Assembly: GCF_011074885.1 (NCBI RefSeq)
Contig: NC_054688.1
Span: 682,001 to 746,000, forward strand
Direction of reading: 5' to 3'
DNA length: 64,000 nucleotides
From: Brettanomyces bruxellensis
Taxonomy: Eukaryota; Ascomycota; Pichiomycetes; Pichiales; Pichiaceae
Of this stretch, positions 21,229 to 32,004 are shown piece by piece. The stretch's first letter is position 1, and every line of letters begins with the position of its first letter. A model generated the notes under the pieces. The model worked only from the letters and a program-made list of their open reading frames with translations, was not told where the DNA came from and did not search any database. The position numbers were made by a program, and so were the translations under genes.

Positions 21229-23868
21229 TCAGGCGGTGGCTGCCGCCGGCTTAGCCGATGGCGATTTTCTTTTCTTCGAGGCAGGTTGCTGATCACGTGA
21301 TACAGGCTGTGTTTGTGCCTGGCGCTTCTTCTTGCGTTGTCGTGGCTTCTGGGGCACGGATTTTTTCACGCTGCTCTTTGATGTTTGCTTCTGTTGTAAC
21401 TTCTTCTTTTGATGAAGCATCAATTTCTGCCTTTCACGCATCCGAGCCTGGTAGGCTTCAACTTGGTGCTGTCTGATCCGCTGCATTCCTTCGTAAGCCT
21501 TACTTAAAAGCATGCAACCAAAGCGTACGTGCTGCGTTTGTGGATCAACATCATTCAATTTTGCCGGCTCAACAACATCGGCAGCCTCCAGATCATCATC
21601 AAATAAAAACCGGGACCGGAGTCTTTTGGCGGCACTTGAAGTAGAATCATAAACACTAACCCTTTTCCTCTTAAGTGAATTGGTTGTGCTGTCCTTCGCA
21701 GTGTCGGATTTTTCCATTATTGCAGATTTATTCCCATTATCAGGCTTTAGCAGGCTATCCAGATAACCGGCGTAGTCCGAGTTTTCGGAAATTGGCTTTC
21801 TGTCTAGCCATTCGCATCCGGACACACCAACGCGGTGGCGGACTTTTGCCAAAATTTCAGAGACATCTATCTTGTTGTTCTCATAAAAAGATTCTCTATC
21901 TGCCCCAGGAAATGCTCCAGCATTCTCAATGTCATCTGCATCACGCCCAGCGAGATCATAGAAACACGGCATAAAGTTATGCCGATCATTCCTGACCACC
22001 TGGCCAGATATCGGATTGATTTTTGTGATCTCGCTGTCGTTATTACTGTAGTGACGACTGTTATTAAAGACGTAGCTGAAGTCTATTTCCCGGGGGTTTT
22101 TCAGTACGTACGAAGATGAGGCAATGCTGCTAAATGGAACATGGGATCTGTCCTTGATCCACGGAAACTCCTCATCAGTGGTTTCTATCGTATCCGTAAT
22201 ATCCAAGTACGGATTATACGGGTCATCAGTGTAGTTAATCCACCCTTCATCCTGTAACTTTCTGCGGATAAGCTTGTCACTAACCGCTTTCCGAATTCCG
22301 GTCATCTTCTGGTGCAGCACCGAATCCACACTGGTAACTGCAAGATCAGGTATTTTAGCACTTGGCAACTTCACATAGGGCTGAACAGGAGGAGGAGCGG
22401 CCAGCGAAGCCTCCCTTGCCTTTTCTGCAGCGAGTTTTTCTCCAAGTTGCAAAGCTTCCTGCTTTCTCAACTGTGCTGCCAAGGATTCCGGACCATCATC
22501 AATAAGGACACGTCTTTGTAATGCATGGCGATGCCCTTTTCTAGAACTTCCATCTATATCGGGACTACCATCAAGACTGTTGCCATCTTTTCCCTTCCGG
22601 CGTCTTTTCTTATCTTTAAGTCTTACCTGCCTCAATGCCTTAGCCCTTTCCTTCTCTCTCTTTATCTTATCTTTCTTATCATTTGCTGCCCTCTCTCTCT
22701 CCTTCTTCATCTGTTCTCTTTTCTCTCTCTCTTTTCTCTCTCTTTCACGACGTTTCTCCCGCCGACGGTGATCGATTAACTCCTGATCTTCACCGACAAT
22801 GCCTAAACTACGCTTCACATCTTTGATCACACACCTTTGCTCGAAAACAGCCCAGCTCGTCTCCAATTCATCTCTCCTTTTATTCTCTCGCATTGTCACC
22901 ATCTGCAGTACCTGTTGAAGTGCTCTGAAGTCTCTGTCCAATAAACGAAGCTTCATCACTCCTTGCATGTCTGCCCGGCGAGTCTTCCTAGCATGGCGGT
23001 ATTCTCTGCGACGGAAACACACATAAGGATCATCATCATCCTTTTGAGGTTGTGTTGGATCTTCAAATCTAAGACCCGGAGTAATTGCCAACCCCTTACG
23101 AGCCAAACGCCTACATTTCCAGTGCTCATATATCTTAGCGCCATACAACTCAAGCAATACCCGTAAAGGACGTAATTCAGGCACAATTTCTCCATCAGTG
23201 CTATCCTCTGTGGAAACATTATCCAGTAGTGTTTCGAACGTTGGAATACCAAGCTGCTTCCCGAGCTCTTGATATATTCTTGAACGATCATTATCGTCTG
23301 GAATTAATGCCAACTGCTTTATATCATCATATCCCAGTATTTGCTTCGGGTCCATCCGTAGAAACGGTTGTTTTTGCTCCACGATTCTCTCGAAATTATA
23401 CATAACGATCTCAAATTCGGGTTCAGAACATGCTTCTGTTTTTTTCTGCTTAAGATCGGCATTGAATTTCAACAAGAAGTCACTGTCATCCTCATCCATA
23501 TTGTATGGACATCCACAAGTATCCTCTACCGTAGCAGAATACTTTAGATAATCTTTTGGAAACTGATATTTTAAAGAGTACAGCGCAGACTCATCAGTCC
23601 AAGTTTTGGATGCATCTGGTGTGGGAATTGAAACATCTTTCACGTTTTTCTTTCCCGAACGAAATCTAGCATCTGCGGCATGCATCACTGCCTGCAAATC
23701 TCTTTCTTCTTCTTCTCCTTTTTCAACACCTGTTTCAACATGCTGCAGCTCCCTTTGCTGCTCCTCTCTGTCCAAATTCGGCATATCCTTCTGCCGCAGC
23801 ACCTGAAGTGTCTGCTTAACGGAAATTCTCCGTTGCCTAAAACGACCTGTACTCGATGGTAGAGCCAT
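21229..23868 (-). CDS. EPL1: EPL1, Enhancer-of-Polycomb-like subunit of NuA4 histone acetyltransferase
   Basis: 879 residues from ATG at 23868; the frame extends upstream only with a TTG. The EPcA region (residues ~1-300) contains RFRQRRISVKQTLQVLRQ and the IPTPDASKTW motif typical of Epl1 proteins. A highly charged Arg/Lys/Glu coiled region (~375-450) and a Lys/Gln-rich C terminus follow. Epl1 scaffolds Esa1, Yng2 and Eaf6 in Piccolo NuA4, which acetylates histones H4 and H2A. The CT-rich + strand at 22660-22760 is simply the reverse of the charged coil. No lesion seen. Confidence 0.92.
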   Translation of the reverse strand: MALPSSTGRFRQRRISVKQTLQVLRQKDMPNLDREEQQRELQHVETGVEKGEEEERDLQAVMHAADARFRSGKKNVKDVSIPTPDASKTWTDESALYSLKYQFPKDYLKYSATVEDTCGCPYNMDEDDSDFLLKFNADLKQKKTEACSEPEFEIVMYNFERIVEQKQPFLRMDPKQILGYDDIKQLALIPDDNDRSRIYQELGKQLGIPTFETLLDNVSTEDSTDGEIVPELRPLRVLLELYGAKIYEHWKCRRLARKGLAITPGLRFEDPTQPQKDDDDPYVCFRRREYRHARKTRRADMQGVMKLRLLDRDFRALQQVLQMVTMRENKRRDELETSWAVFEQRCVIKDVKRSLGIVGEDQELIDHRRREKRRERERKEREKREQMKKERERAANDKKDKIKREKERAKALRQVRLKDKKRRRKGKDGNSLDGSPDIDGSSRKGHRHALQRRVLIDDGPESLAAQLRKQEALQLGEKLAAEKAREASLAAPPPVQPYVKLPSAKIPDLAVTSVDSVLHQKMTGIRKAVSDKLIRRKLQDEGWINYTDDPYNPYLDITDTIETTDEEFPWIKDRSHVPFSSIASSSYVLKNPREIDFSYVFNNSRHYSNNDSEITKINPISGQVVRNDRHNFMPCFYDLAGRDADDIENAGAFPGADRESFYENNKIDVSEILAKVRHRVGVSGCEWLDRKPISENSDYAGYLDSLLKPDNGNKSAIMEKSDTAKDSTTNSLKRKRVSVYDSTSSAAKRLRSRFLFDDDLEAADVVEPAKLNDVDPQTQHVRFGCMLLSKAYEGMQRIRQHQVEAYQARMRERQKLMLHQKKKLQQKQTSKSSVKKSVPQKPRQRKKKRQAQTQPVSRDQQPASKKRKSPSAKPAAATA

Positions 23869-25123
23869 CTTGGTATTACTGTGCCTAGGCTTCAATTAAC
23901 TGTGTAAGGATGCAACGAGTACTGATTGGAAAAAAATTAAGACCAACCGCGGGAAGAAAAAAAAAATTAAATTTTCCCGCTAGTGCAGATAAAAAAAAAT
24001 CGGCTGTTTCGGTATCCCACTAATGAACAAGAAAAGATATCGGAGGCAAGATACCAGCCAGCACTGAAAAATGCAATGGATGGAAAGTTGAGGTAGGGAT
24101 ATTTTTTTTGGAGTGAGGAAAAAGCACCTCCAACAAAGGTTTAGTTAATTGCCAAAAAACTGGCCCAAATCCAAAAAAATAATAGACCTACCACACAGGC
24201 TGACCAAGTAAGAACAAAGCGGAACACACACCTAGATGGTATTTGCCGGTTATCACTGAAGTAACCAAATATATATCGAAAACTCACAGGCAACTGATAT
24301 AGAGAGCAAAATAGCCGGTATTGCCGATCAGTGGGTGAACAGTGAGTGAGTGAGTGTGTTTCCGGTGAATGCCCAAAATTTTTTTTCGACGTAAAATTTT
24401 CCTCGCCTATAGTATTGGTGCTGGGGTCGAAATAAAGTGTCGGCGTTCAAACAACAAAAAAGTAGGAGATCGTGTTTTGTGCAAAGCACCAGACGAAATC
24501 TATAAAAAGAGCACAAGGCTTTCTTTTATGTGCTTATACCTTTCGAATAAGGGTATTTTCCCGTACTTTCAACTGTAAGATGCTCGAAAATTTACCCTCT
24601 TTTATGACGGCAACACTGTATCACTTTTGGCAGAGCAGCGAAAAAACACATACAAAATTTTCTCGTCGCGAGCAGCATTTTTTTCCATTTTGTACGCCAC
24701 CTATTGAAAATGTGAGGTAGGCCGAAATTAGTCTTTCAGTTACGATAGTGCCGACTGCAGAAAAATGGAATGTGTAAGAAAAAAAAAGGAAGAAAAAAAA
24801 ATCAAATGAAAATAATTACAAAGCGTAAAAAAATAAACGCGGCGGAACAATTGGATTAGACGATATTTTGAATCTAAAGGGGGGAGGACGAAGTTCGAAG
24901 CGAGGAAGAAAACTCCAATTAGGAAAATATCAGATAGGATAATAGGGATTACGGAATCACGCTGTACAGATCGGAAAATCGAACTAAATATATAGTGACA
25001 ATATAGCCCATCGATGGCTACGACAAAACAGGTAAAAAAAAAAAAACATGTTCTATGTACACGTAACGAATAAATAAAAGCTTCTCCAGCATTAAATCAA
25101 TTTGTATCTTGATGAATCTAGAC
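23869..25123. other. EPL1 promoter / MSD1 3' region
   Basis: 1.25 kb between two minus-strand genes. It contains many A/T homopolymers and a GTGA microsatellite (about 24340-24357). Plus-strand frames of 69-82 codons here show no similarity and are not called. Confidence 0.5.
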
Positions 25124-27115
25124 TCATTTCCGAACAGAAATACCGTATAGCGCAAGAGTCTTGTCTGGAATATTACTTGGACTTTCCACCACAGGATCGG
25201 TTCCTGTTTGCGTCTTTGGAAAAGCAACAACATCCCGGATAGTGCTAGAACCCAATAGCATTGAACACATACGATCAAATCCAATTGCAAGACCTGCGTG
25301 AGGTGGACAACCACTAGAAAGCGCTCTGAGAAGATGGCCAAACAAGACAGGGTAATTATCTATCTTGAGAATGTTGCTGAATATGAATTGCTGCAATTTG
25401 GCATCGTGAACTCTTCTGGATCCTCCTCCCACCTCGACACCATTTACAACTAGATCATAATGATCACCTTTTGCCTTTAAAGGTTCTTTATCTAGTAAAT
25501 CATAGTCCTCCAATTTGACCATAGTGAAAGGATGATGCGTGGACTCTAGTTTGCTGAATTCGTACTCTGGATATCCATCTATTATTTTACCTTCTGTAGG
25601 ACTGAAAAGGGGAAAGTTTACAAGCCATGAGGCAACAAAGATATCCCTGGAAGTAGGATCTGAGCTTCCAATAACATGTCTTCTCCAGCTATTCGGGAAG
25701 TTTATCATTGCTATCTGTCTAAATCGACCGAGAGGTGTTGGACTTTCGTATGGAAATGCTTGTCTATCGCTAATAGCTACAATATCCCCGACTTCTAAAC
25801 CCAACTTCTTGTTGAGATCGGAAATCGAGACATTCGAACCGTTTGGAAGTGCCCGGGCCCAAGATTTAAGCTCACCCTCATCACGTATTTTGAAAACATA
25901 CGGTTTCCTCATGGAGTAGTTCTCAGGAATGAAAAGCTCTCTCGATGGCTTTTGTAATTTCAATGCTCCCTTTAGAACGCATGCTTCAGTAACCGCAAAA
26001 TCAGATCTTTTTAGAGGCATTCCATTGAAATATTGCGAAACATCCTGGATGTACAAAGTCGACCTTAAATCTGGCTTATCAATTCCATACTTTGTCAAGG
26101 CCTCCATGTAGTTCAATTTTGGAAAGTCCTCAGCCTCCTCTATTTCCAGAAGATAGCCATCCTTAGCTGGATCTATTCTGTATAATGGAAGCCCACGAAT
26201 TCCTTTCCAAATGGCTTTCAGCAACTTTTGTACGACATGCTGCACATCTTGACTCTTTGCAAAAGACATCTCCATATCAATCTGTGTGAATTCGGGCTGC
26301 CTATCTGAGCGAAGATCTTCATCCCTGAAGCATTTAGCAATTTGATAATATCCTTTGAATCCGCTAGCCATGAGCATCTGCTTGTATTGTTGAGGGGACT
26401 GTGGCAAGGCATAAAACAGCCCTTTTCTCCTGGTAGGAACTAGGAATTCTTTTGCACCTTCAGGTGTAGACTTAAATAGAAGTGGAGTTTCTATTTCGAC
26501 AAAATTCATAGACTCGAAAACGGAACGGGCTATATGAGCAGCTTTAGATCGCATTTTTAATGCATTCTGATAGACCGGGAATCTTAATTGCAGATATCTG
26601 TATTCGGGCGGGTACTGTGATGGCGTTTTTTTCAACGAATCCAACTGTGTGGCTATCTCACTTGATTTATTCAGAATTTCAATATTATCAACAACCAATT
26701 CCCATTCTTTTGCACCGTTGTTGTTGGATCCTCTCCTTTGCCTTTTGCTATTGACTGTTCCCGAAACAGAGAGTACATCTTCAGGCTTCAAACCCCTCAG
26801 AATCTTGGTTATTTCACTGCCTTTAGCGGTAAGCTGTGTAAAGTCACCATTAAAGTCTCTGAATGCCGCAAACACAAGCTTGCTCGATATTTTTCTTGGA
26901 TTTCCGTCAATCCAACCATTCAGTACAACTTTTCGGTTTAGGAAAGTGGGGATTGAACCCTGAATGTCTCCAATTGTGTGTGTAAAGTGTTTAAACGCAA
27001 ACTTCTGCATTACATCTCCTTTGCTTGGAAAAGGTACTTTTTCTCTAAGTACCACACAAGTGCTGAAGTTTCGTCCGAGCAGATAATTGCTGGAACAAAA
27101 GCAACGTGTAAGCAT
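25124..27115 (-). CDS. MSD1: Mitochondrial aspartyl-tRNA synthetase
   Basis: 663 residues. A presequence-like N terminus (MLTRCFCSSNYLLGRNFST) is followed by an OB-fold anticodon domain (~residues 50-165) and the class II catalytic core. The core shows FLVPTRRKGLFYALPQSPQ, the motif 2 loop (FRDEDLRSDRQPEFTQ), GGGSRRVHD and motif 3 (GLAIGFDRMCSML). The bacterial-type GAD insert lies between motifs 2 and 3. The enzyme charges mitochondrial tRNA-Asp, so it supports mitochondrial translation. Length is close to yeast Msd1 (658 aa). It is divergent from the eEF1B-gamma gene across a 500-bp shared upstream region. Confidence 0.95.
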   Translation of the reverse strand: MLTRCFCSSNYLLGRNFSTCVVLREKVPFPSKGDVMQKFAFKHFTHTIGDIQGSIPTFLNRKVVLNGWIDGNPRKISSKLVFAAFRDFNGDFTQLTAKGSEITKILRGLKPEDVLSVSGTVNSKRQRRGSNNNGAKEWELVVDNIEILNKSSEIATQLDSLKKTPSQYPPEYRYLQLRFPVYQNALKMRSKAAHIARSVFESMNFVEIETPLLFKSTPEGAKEFLVPTRRKGLFYALPQSPQQYKQMLMASGFKGYYQIAKCFRDEDLRSDRQPEFTQIDMEMSFAKSQDVQHVVQKLLKAIWKGIRGLPLYRIDPAKDGYLLEIEEAEDFPKLNYMEALTKYGIDKPDLRSTLYIQDVSQYFNGMPLKRSDFAVTEACVLKGALKLQKPSRELFIPENYSMRKPYVFKIRDEGELKSWARALPNGSNVSISDLNKKLGLEVGDIVAISDRQAFPYESPTPLGRFRQIAMINFPNSWRRHVIGSSDPTSRDIFVASWLVNFPLFSPTEGKIIDGYPEYEFSKLESTHHPFTMVKLEDYDLLDKEPLKAKGDHYDLVVNGVEVGGGSRRVHDAKLQQFIFSNILKIDNYPVLFGHLLRALSSGCPPHAGLAIGFDRMCSMLLGSSTIRDVVAFPKTQTGTDPVVESPSNIPDKTLALYGISVRK

Positions 27116-27615
27116 TATTTATAGGGTAAAGATATGGTGAGTATATTGTGGAAAAGGCTCAACCAATGGCGATAGCTGACTGATTAAAAACTCGATAGCG
27201 CTTTCTAGGCATTAATCCGCTTCTCCACAATTAGGCACACATTGTGGTATTTTTCTTCCTACTTGTCCACAGTACCGTAGACGCGTCTATCGGCTTAATG
27301 TTAATTTGATTAATATTATTAGGCTTGTCCCTTCTTCATTTTTCATTTAATTTTTTTTTCGATTTGTCTCGATTTTTGCTTGACCTGACCCTCCATTAGA
27401 AATATTGGAGGGTAACAGACGAAGAGAACACAATGCAGAATGTAAGGAGGAAAATTTTTCCTTTCCAAAGAAGTCGTCCACATGGTAATTTTTTTTTTCA
27501 TTGGTAGTTGGCATCTATCCTTAAATCTGACCTAACCCACAATACATTACGTTTCGGATATTGACCACGTACTCTTTTTTTTCTCTTCAGTCAGCACAGA
27601 ATCGAACGCCAGGAA
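27116..27615. other. Divergent promoter region MSD1 / eEF1B-gamma
   Basis: 500 bp with several T tracts (27349-27358, 27488-27497, 27573-27580) and a perfect 12-bp palindrome TAGACGCGTCTA at 27278-27289. Strong codon bias in the downstream elongation-factor gene suggests a strong promoter, but I do not recognise a defined Rap1 or Tbf1 site. Confidence 0.5.
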
Positions 27616-29157
27616 ATGTCGCAAGGAACACTTTTCGGAAATGGCCAGACCAGGGCTATCTTGCCTGTTGGTTTGGTTAAAGCCTTCAAGTTGGATATTA
27701 AGCTTGAGCCAAAGGACTCAGCGGAGCATGTCAAGAACTTCCCATTGAAGAAGGTCCCAGCTTTCATTGGTCCTCATGGATTCAAGGTCCACGAGGTTAT
27801 TGCTGTTCTCTACTACTGTAAGTATATTCATATTACTAGATGATGCTGGTATTTGTCGTTATTGCTTTTCTTGTCCTCCTATTGGATTCATATGATGAGA
27901 ACCTTTTTATTTTATACAGTTATCCCTGTCTTAAGAGATCATGTCGAGAATTTTATATCTGAAGTGAATTTAGGAAAAGGAGGAGAGCGTTGAAGGAATG
28001 ATGGTCGAAACGAGGAAATGTATTGGGAACGCAATTGCATTATTTGCATTCTCTACATTCTCCACATGGCCCCTACAGTTTTTAGCACAAATAACAAATT
28101 TACTAACAAACATCATCTACTCTTGCAATTAGTGGTCAAACTACACGACGAGAACTCCCCTCTCCTTGGAAAGACTTTTGAGGAGAAGACCCAGGTGTTG
28201 CAATACTTGTCTTTTGCAACATCCGACTTCATGACTGCTGTCAGCACCGCTATTGGCGGCATTCTTGGCAGGGTTCCCTTCAACAAGAAGGCAGTGCAGG
28301 AGGCCATCCACGAGGTTGACCAGTACACTGAACTCTTGGAAAAGAGATTGGTCAACTACACTTACCTTGTTGGCGAAAGATTGACTGTCGCAGATCTCTT
28401 CTTTGCCACATGCTTCTTCAGACCATTCACTCTGTGGTACGGATCGCAGTGGAGAAAGGAGCACAAGGTTTTGCTCAGATGGTTCAACACTGTCACCAAG
28501 TCTGAGTACATCGAGTACTTCTTCAAGGACCTCAAGCTTGCCGACACTCCAATTACTCACCCAGAGCACAAGAAGGAGAAGAAGAAGGGTGGCGAAAAGA
28601 AGCAGCAGCAACAGTCAAAAAAGCAGAAACAGAAGCAGGCTGCCCCACCTGCACAGCCTAAGAAGCCAAAGCACCCATTGGAGGCTTTGGGTAAGAGCTC
28701 CATACCTATTGACGAGTTGAAGAGATACTACTCGAACCATGAGACAAGAGAGGAATCCTTGCCTTGGTTCTGGAACGAGTTCTGGGATCCAAAGGAGTGG
28801 TCCTTGTACAAGGTCGCCTACAAGTACAACGATGAGTTGAAGATGGTGTTCATGTCCAACAACTTGATTGGTGGTTTCTTTGCCAGGCTCTCAGCCTCTA
28901 CCAAGTACTTGTTTGGATGCATGGTTGTCTGCGGTGAAGACAATCACAATGGTATTGTTGGTGCTTTCTTGGTCAGAGGCCAAGAGTACAAGCCAGCTTT
29001 TGATGTTGCTCCTGACTGGGAATCATACGAATTTACCAAGTTGGACCCAACTAAGCCAGAGGACAAGGAGTTCGTCAACGACTCTTGGGCTTGGGATAAG
29101 CCACTTGAGATCGACGGTGTTAAGAAGGAAGTTGCCGATGGTAAGGTCTTCAAATGA
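27616..29157 (+). CDS. Translation elongation factor eEF1B gamma subunit (TEF4/CAM1), one intron
   Basis: Two exons, 27616-27817 and 28133-29157, give 408 residues. The N-terminal half is a glutathione-S-transferase-like domain (MSQGTLFG..., KVPAFIGPHGFKVHE, YLVGERLTVADLF). A Lys/Gln-rich linker follows (KKKGGEKKQQQQ, ~190-220), then the conserved EF1G domain (KKPKHPLEALGKSS, LPWFWNEFWDPKEWS, FMSNNLIGGFFARLSASTKY, APDWESYEFTKLD). It is a structural subunit of the guanine-nucleotide exchange complex that recycles eEF1A. Codon use is strongly biased, indicating high expression. The intron interrupts the GST domain after Tyr-Tyr. Confidence 0.95.
27818..28132 (+). other. Spliceosomal intron in the eEF1B-gamma gene
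   Basis: 315 nt with donor GTAAGTAT at 27818, branch point TACTAAC at 28101-28107 and acceptor AATTAG at 28127-28132. Removal joins T to TG to make a Leu codon and restores a conserved GST-domain frame. Confidence 0.93.
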
Positions 29158-29323
29158 GCGGCGTGCTTTTTTTGGATTCTCTTTATATCATCTTTTTGTT
29201 TGTCTTTTATTACTCTTTACTTATGTCACTATAACTGAACTAAACTAGTTTTGAGTCTCGATTAGCTATGGAAATGTATGCTTCTTGCCAAAGTAGAAAC
29301 TCCGATGACATTCATCCTCTTCA

Positions 29324-29962
29324 TCATTTCTGGCTGTTCAGTTTGGCAATCATGTAAACATCAAGCCATGAATTTTTATCCGTACCAATTCCAGCGTATC
29401 CTGCTTTCTGTAGTGCATCCAGTGCCGAGTCGCTGATACATCGGAATCTAGAAGGTCCTAGAAGCTTTCCTCCGTACCATCGTGTAACTGCTACTAGCAC
29501 ATTAACCAATCGCAGTCTATCCAATAGACCCATAAGTCTATCTCCAGATCCGGGCTCCTTACAATCATTATGACCAATTCTAAGGTTCCGAGGATGCCTG
29601 ATGACGCACATCTGCCTTTCCTTATTCTCTGTTTTAAGCTTGCATTTTTCCGAACTAGACCTGCTGTGCTTTTCTCTTTTTGACATTGAACAGGTGTCCA
29701 CTTTCATACTGTTAGAGTCCACAATCTTCCATGCATACATTGCCGGATGTGTAGCCTTGCCAATCTTTTTATGTAGTTGCAAAAGTTGGTTTAAAGCCGG
29801 CTGGATATCCTGTTCGGACCGAATTGGAATACAGTAGCCTTTAAATCTGGACTTCAGCTTGGTCTGCATATCAGACTCAACCCACTTTGGCAAAAAGTCC
29901 GAGTTCCATCTCTTGAAGATAAGTTGTCGTATGCATCCAAGTTTCTTGGGGAGCTGATACAT
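29324..29962 (-). CDS. IMPACT/UPF0029 family protein (YDL177C-like)
   Basis: 212 residues from ATG at 29962; the TTG eight codons upstream is not a likely start. The C-terminal block (LRLVNVLVAVTRWYGGKLLGPSRFRCISDSALDAL, given here in part by position, ~140-180) is the UPF0029/Impact signature. There is no RWD domain, so it resembles the stand-alone YDL177C type rather than Yih1, which binds Gcn1. A basic, Ser-rich insert (~95-120) interrupts the family domain. The function of this subgroup is not established. Confidence 0.72.
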   Translation of the reverse strand: MYQLPKKLGCIRQLIFKRWNSDFLPKWVESDMQTKLKSRFKGYCIPIRSEQDIQPALNQLLQLHKKIGKATHPAMYAWKIVDSNSMKVDTCSMSKREKHSRSSSEKCKLKTENKERQMCVIRHPRNLRIGHNDCKEPGSGDRLMGLLDRLRLVNVLVAVTRWYGGKLLGPSRFRCISDSALDALQKAGYAGIGTDKNSWLDVYMIAKLNSQK

Positions 29963-30431
29963 TGTCCAACATATTGTGGCAAGCAAAATTGAAGAAATAA
30001 TCGTTTGGAATCATGACGATGCTGATGAGGTTTCACCAGTTAGCGAGACAACTGAAGAGCGACGATTCAGATGGGTCAAGTCGATCGACGCCAGACTTGA
30101 GGACAATTATAGTATGGTATTATCCACAGCGGCATTACCTGACACTAAGCCAAAGCAAACAAAGGCTACAATATATTTCACACCATTTTTGGTTTCTGTT
30201 TGGATTTTATTTTGTCTTTCATCTTCAGAAATGAACCGGAGTTAATTAGTGAAGACAGAAACAGAGGTTTGGAAAAGAAATTCCATATCGGGAACTGGAC
30301 GGACTTTTTTTTTTTTTCCCTCACTTCTTCCTCTTCACACACTTCTTATTTCAGCTTTTTTTTTTAAATATCAAACTCATTAAATTGTGTGAAACCGCCA
30401 AAGGGGAAGGTAATAATTGCAAGGACCGGAA
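29963..30431. other. Divergent intergenic region IMPACT-family gene / SPT3
   Basis: 469 bp with pyrimidine tracts (about 30306-30350) just upstream of SPT3. An 89-codon plus-strand frame here starts with GTG and is not supported. Confidence 0.5.
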
Positions 30432-31541
30432 ATGGTGTCAAGGAGTAAAGCAAACTCGAAAAAATCCGCGTCACACGGACATTCACATGGTGTGGGTGGA
30501 TCAGCAGGGCATAATACACACTCATCAGGCTCGGGTGGGAGGGATAAAGGAAAGTACAGATATCGCGTTGAGATCGAGCAAATGATGTTTGTTAGTGGGG
30601 AGCTGAACGATCCTCCAGAGGCAACAACAGAATTGATCGAGGACATTGTTCGAGATCAAGTGGTACAACTTATTCTGAGAGCGCAGAAAACAGCAAATGC
30701 AAGAGGTCAAAGAGCAATCTCACCAGAGGATGTGATATTCATGATCAGGCATGATCGGGCAAAAGTGAATCGATTGAGAACGTACTTATCGTGGAAAGAT
30801 GTTCGAAAGAATGCCAGAGAGCAGGAAAACGGAGATATTACCTCTGGCAACGATATTATAGATGGAAATGGTGCTAATGGATCAACCGTTCATAACAATG
30901 ACGGATCTTCGGCAAATGGAGGAAATCAGGGCGGTGGAGCATCTGGTGTAGACAAGCAAGCAATTATTAAGCAGAAGAAATCGCTGCGACTGCCCTGGGA
31001 GCTTGAATTCATGTTTAGTGAGCAGCCTTTATACCACGGAGATGAAGTGTATGACGATGTTGATGAAGATGAACGTGAGGCTTTAAGAGCACAGATGAAG
31101 AGATTAAAGCAGAACGATGACAGGACCAAATACATGACCAAGAAGGAATACGTTCACTGGTCTGAGTGTCGACAGGCCAGCTTTACATTCAGAAAGGCAA
31201 AGAGATTTAGAGAGTGGTGCGGAATGTCGCAGATATCCGAAAGCAGACCGAATGACGACGTTATAGACATACTAGGGTTTCTCACATTTGAACTGGTTTG
31301 CACAATAACTGAGGAGGCACTGAAAGTGAAGAAAGCACTGGGAGATTTTAAAGGAGCGGGTCCAGCAACGAAAAGACGTAAAGTAAGGCATATTTTCGAT
31401 AAGCCGGAGGAAGATTCGACTCCTATTCAGGCAATCCACATTCAGGAGGCATGGAGATACATGCAAAAGACCACTGCTGGATCAAAGGCACTATACAACT
31501 TTAGGGGAGGAAGAATTAAGAGCCAATCACAGATGATATGA
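30432..31541 (+). CDS. SPT3: SPT3, SAGA complex histone-fold subunit
   Basis: 369 residues from ATG 30432 (the upstream TTG in frame is unlikely). The N-terminal histone fold is clear (YRYRVEIEQMMFVSGE, QLILRAQKTANARG, ISPEDVIFMIRHD, residues ~40-110). A Gly/Asn-rich spacer follows (~140-180), then the second histone fold (KSLRLPWELEFMF, YVHWSECRQASFT, WCGMS). Spt3 pairs its own two histone folds and, with Spt8, delivers TBP to promoters. Residues ~10-38 are an extra Ser/Gly/His-rich stretch not needed for the fold. Length slightly above S. cerevisiae Spt3 (337). Confidence 0.94.
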   Translation: MVSRSKANSKKSASHGHSHGVGGSAGHNTHSSGSGGRDKGKYRYRVEIEQMMFVSGELNDPPEATTELIEDIVRDQVVQLILRAQKTANARGQRAISPEDVIFMIRHDRAKVNRLRTYLSWKDVRKNAREQENGDITSGNDIIDGNGANGSTVHNNDGSSANGGNQGGGASGVDKQAIIKQKKSLRLPWELEFMFSEQPLYHGDEVYDDVDEDEREALRAQMKRLKQNDDRTKYMTKKEYVHWSECRQASFTFRKAKRFREWCGMSQISESRPNDDVIDILGFLTFELVCTITEEALKVKKALGDFKGAGPATKRRKVRHIFDKPEEDSTPIQAIHIQEAWRYMQKTTAGSKALYNFRGGRIKSQSQMI

Positions 31542-31782
31542 GATTTAATGATGCTACCATAGAAATGGCCATATGCTGTATCAAAGGGTGGGAAGTTAGT
31601 TCTTGCAATGCATACAACTGTTTAGTTTATTGTGAAATGTACTTGTATGGGAGCGGAAATAGGATTTATAAACTGATAGGATTGGGGATATGAACGGCAG
31701 AAGAAGCTGTAGCTGAATATCCGTACTTTTTAGGGAAGCTAGGATGTGGTTATTCTCTCTAATTATTACAAGGCTTTACGTA

Positions 31783-32004
31783 ATGAAATAAATTTATCTA
31801 TTTTCCTCCCAAAGGTTGTGAAAACGTCTTGGAAAGGAAATAATACCATATCACAACTATATTACAAAGCACCGATTAAAGAGACCTAGATGAAGTTTGG
31901 GATAGTTATGGAAATAGTACTACAATATATTGTAAGAGATACTACTGAAACAATAAATTCCTTTTTACCTACAATTGAATATGATGGTGAAAAATACAAG
32001 GATT
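31783..32004 (+). repeat. Dispersed repeat, copy 2
   Basis: Plus-strand counterpart of 9878-10110, beginning ATGAAATAAA and ending AAATACAAGGATT. It lacks a 27-bp stretch present in copy 1. The similarity crosses from apparently untranslated sequence into the start of a small frame, so the duplicated unit is a DNA segment and not only a protein domain. Confidence 0.8.

Noticed and set aside
29976..30245. 89-codon plus-strand ORF between the IMPACT-family gene and SPT3
   Set aside because: GTG start, no similarity, and it lies in a short divergent promoter.
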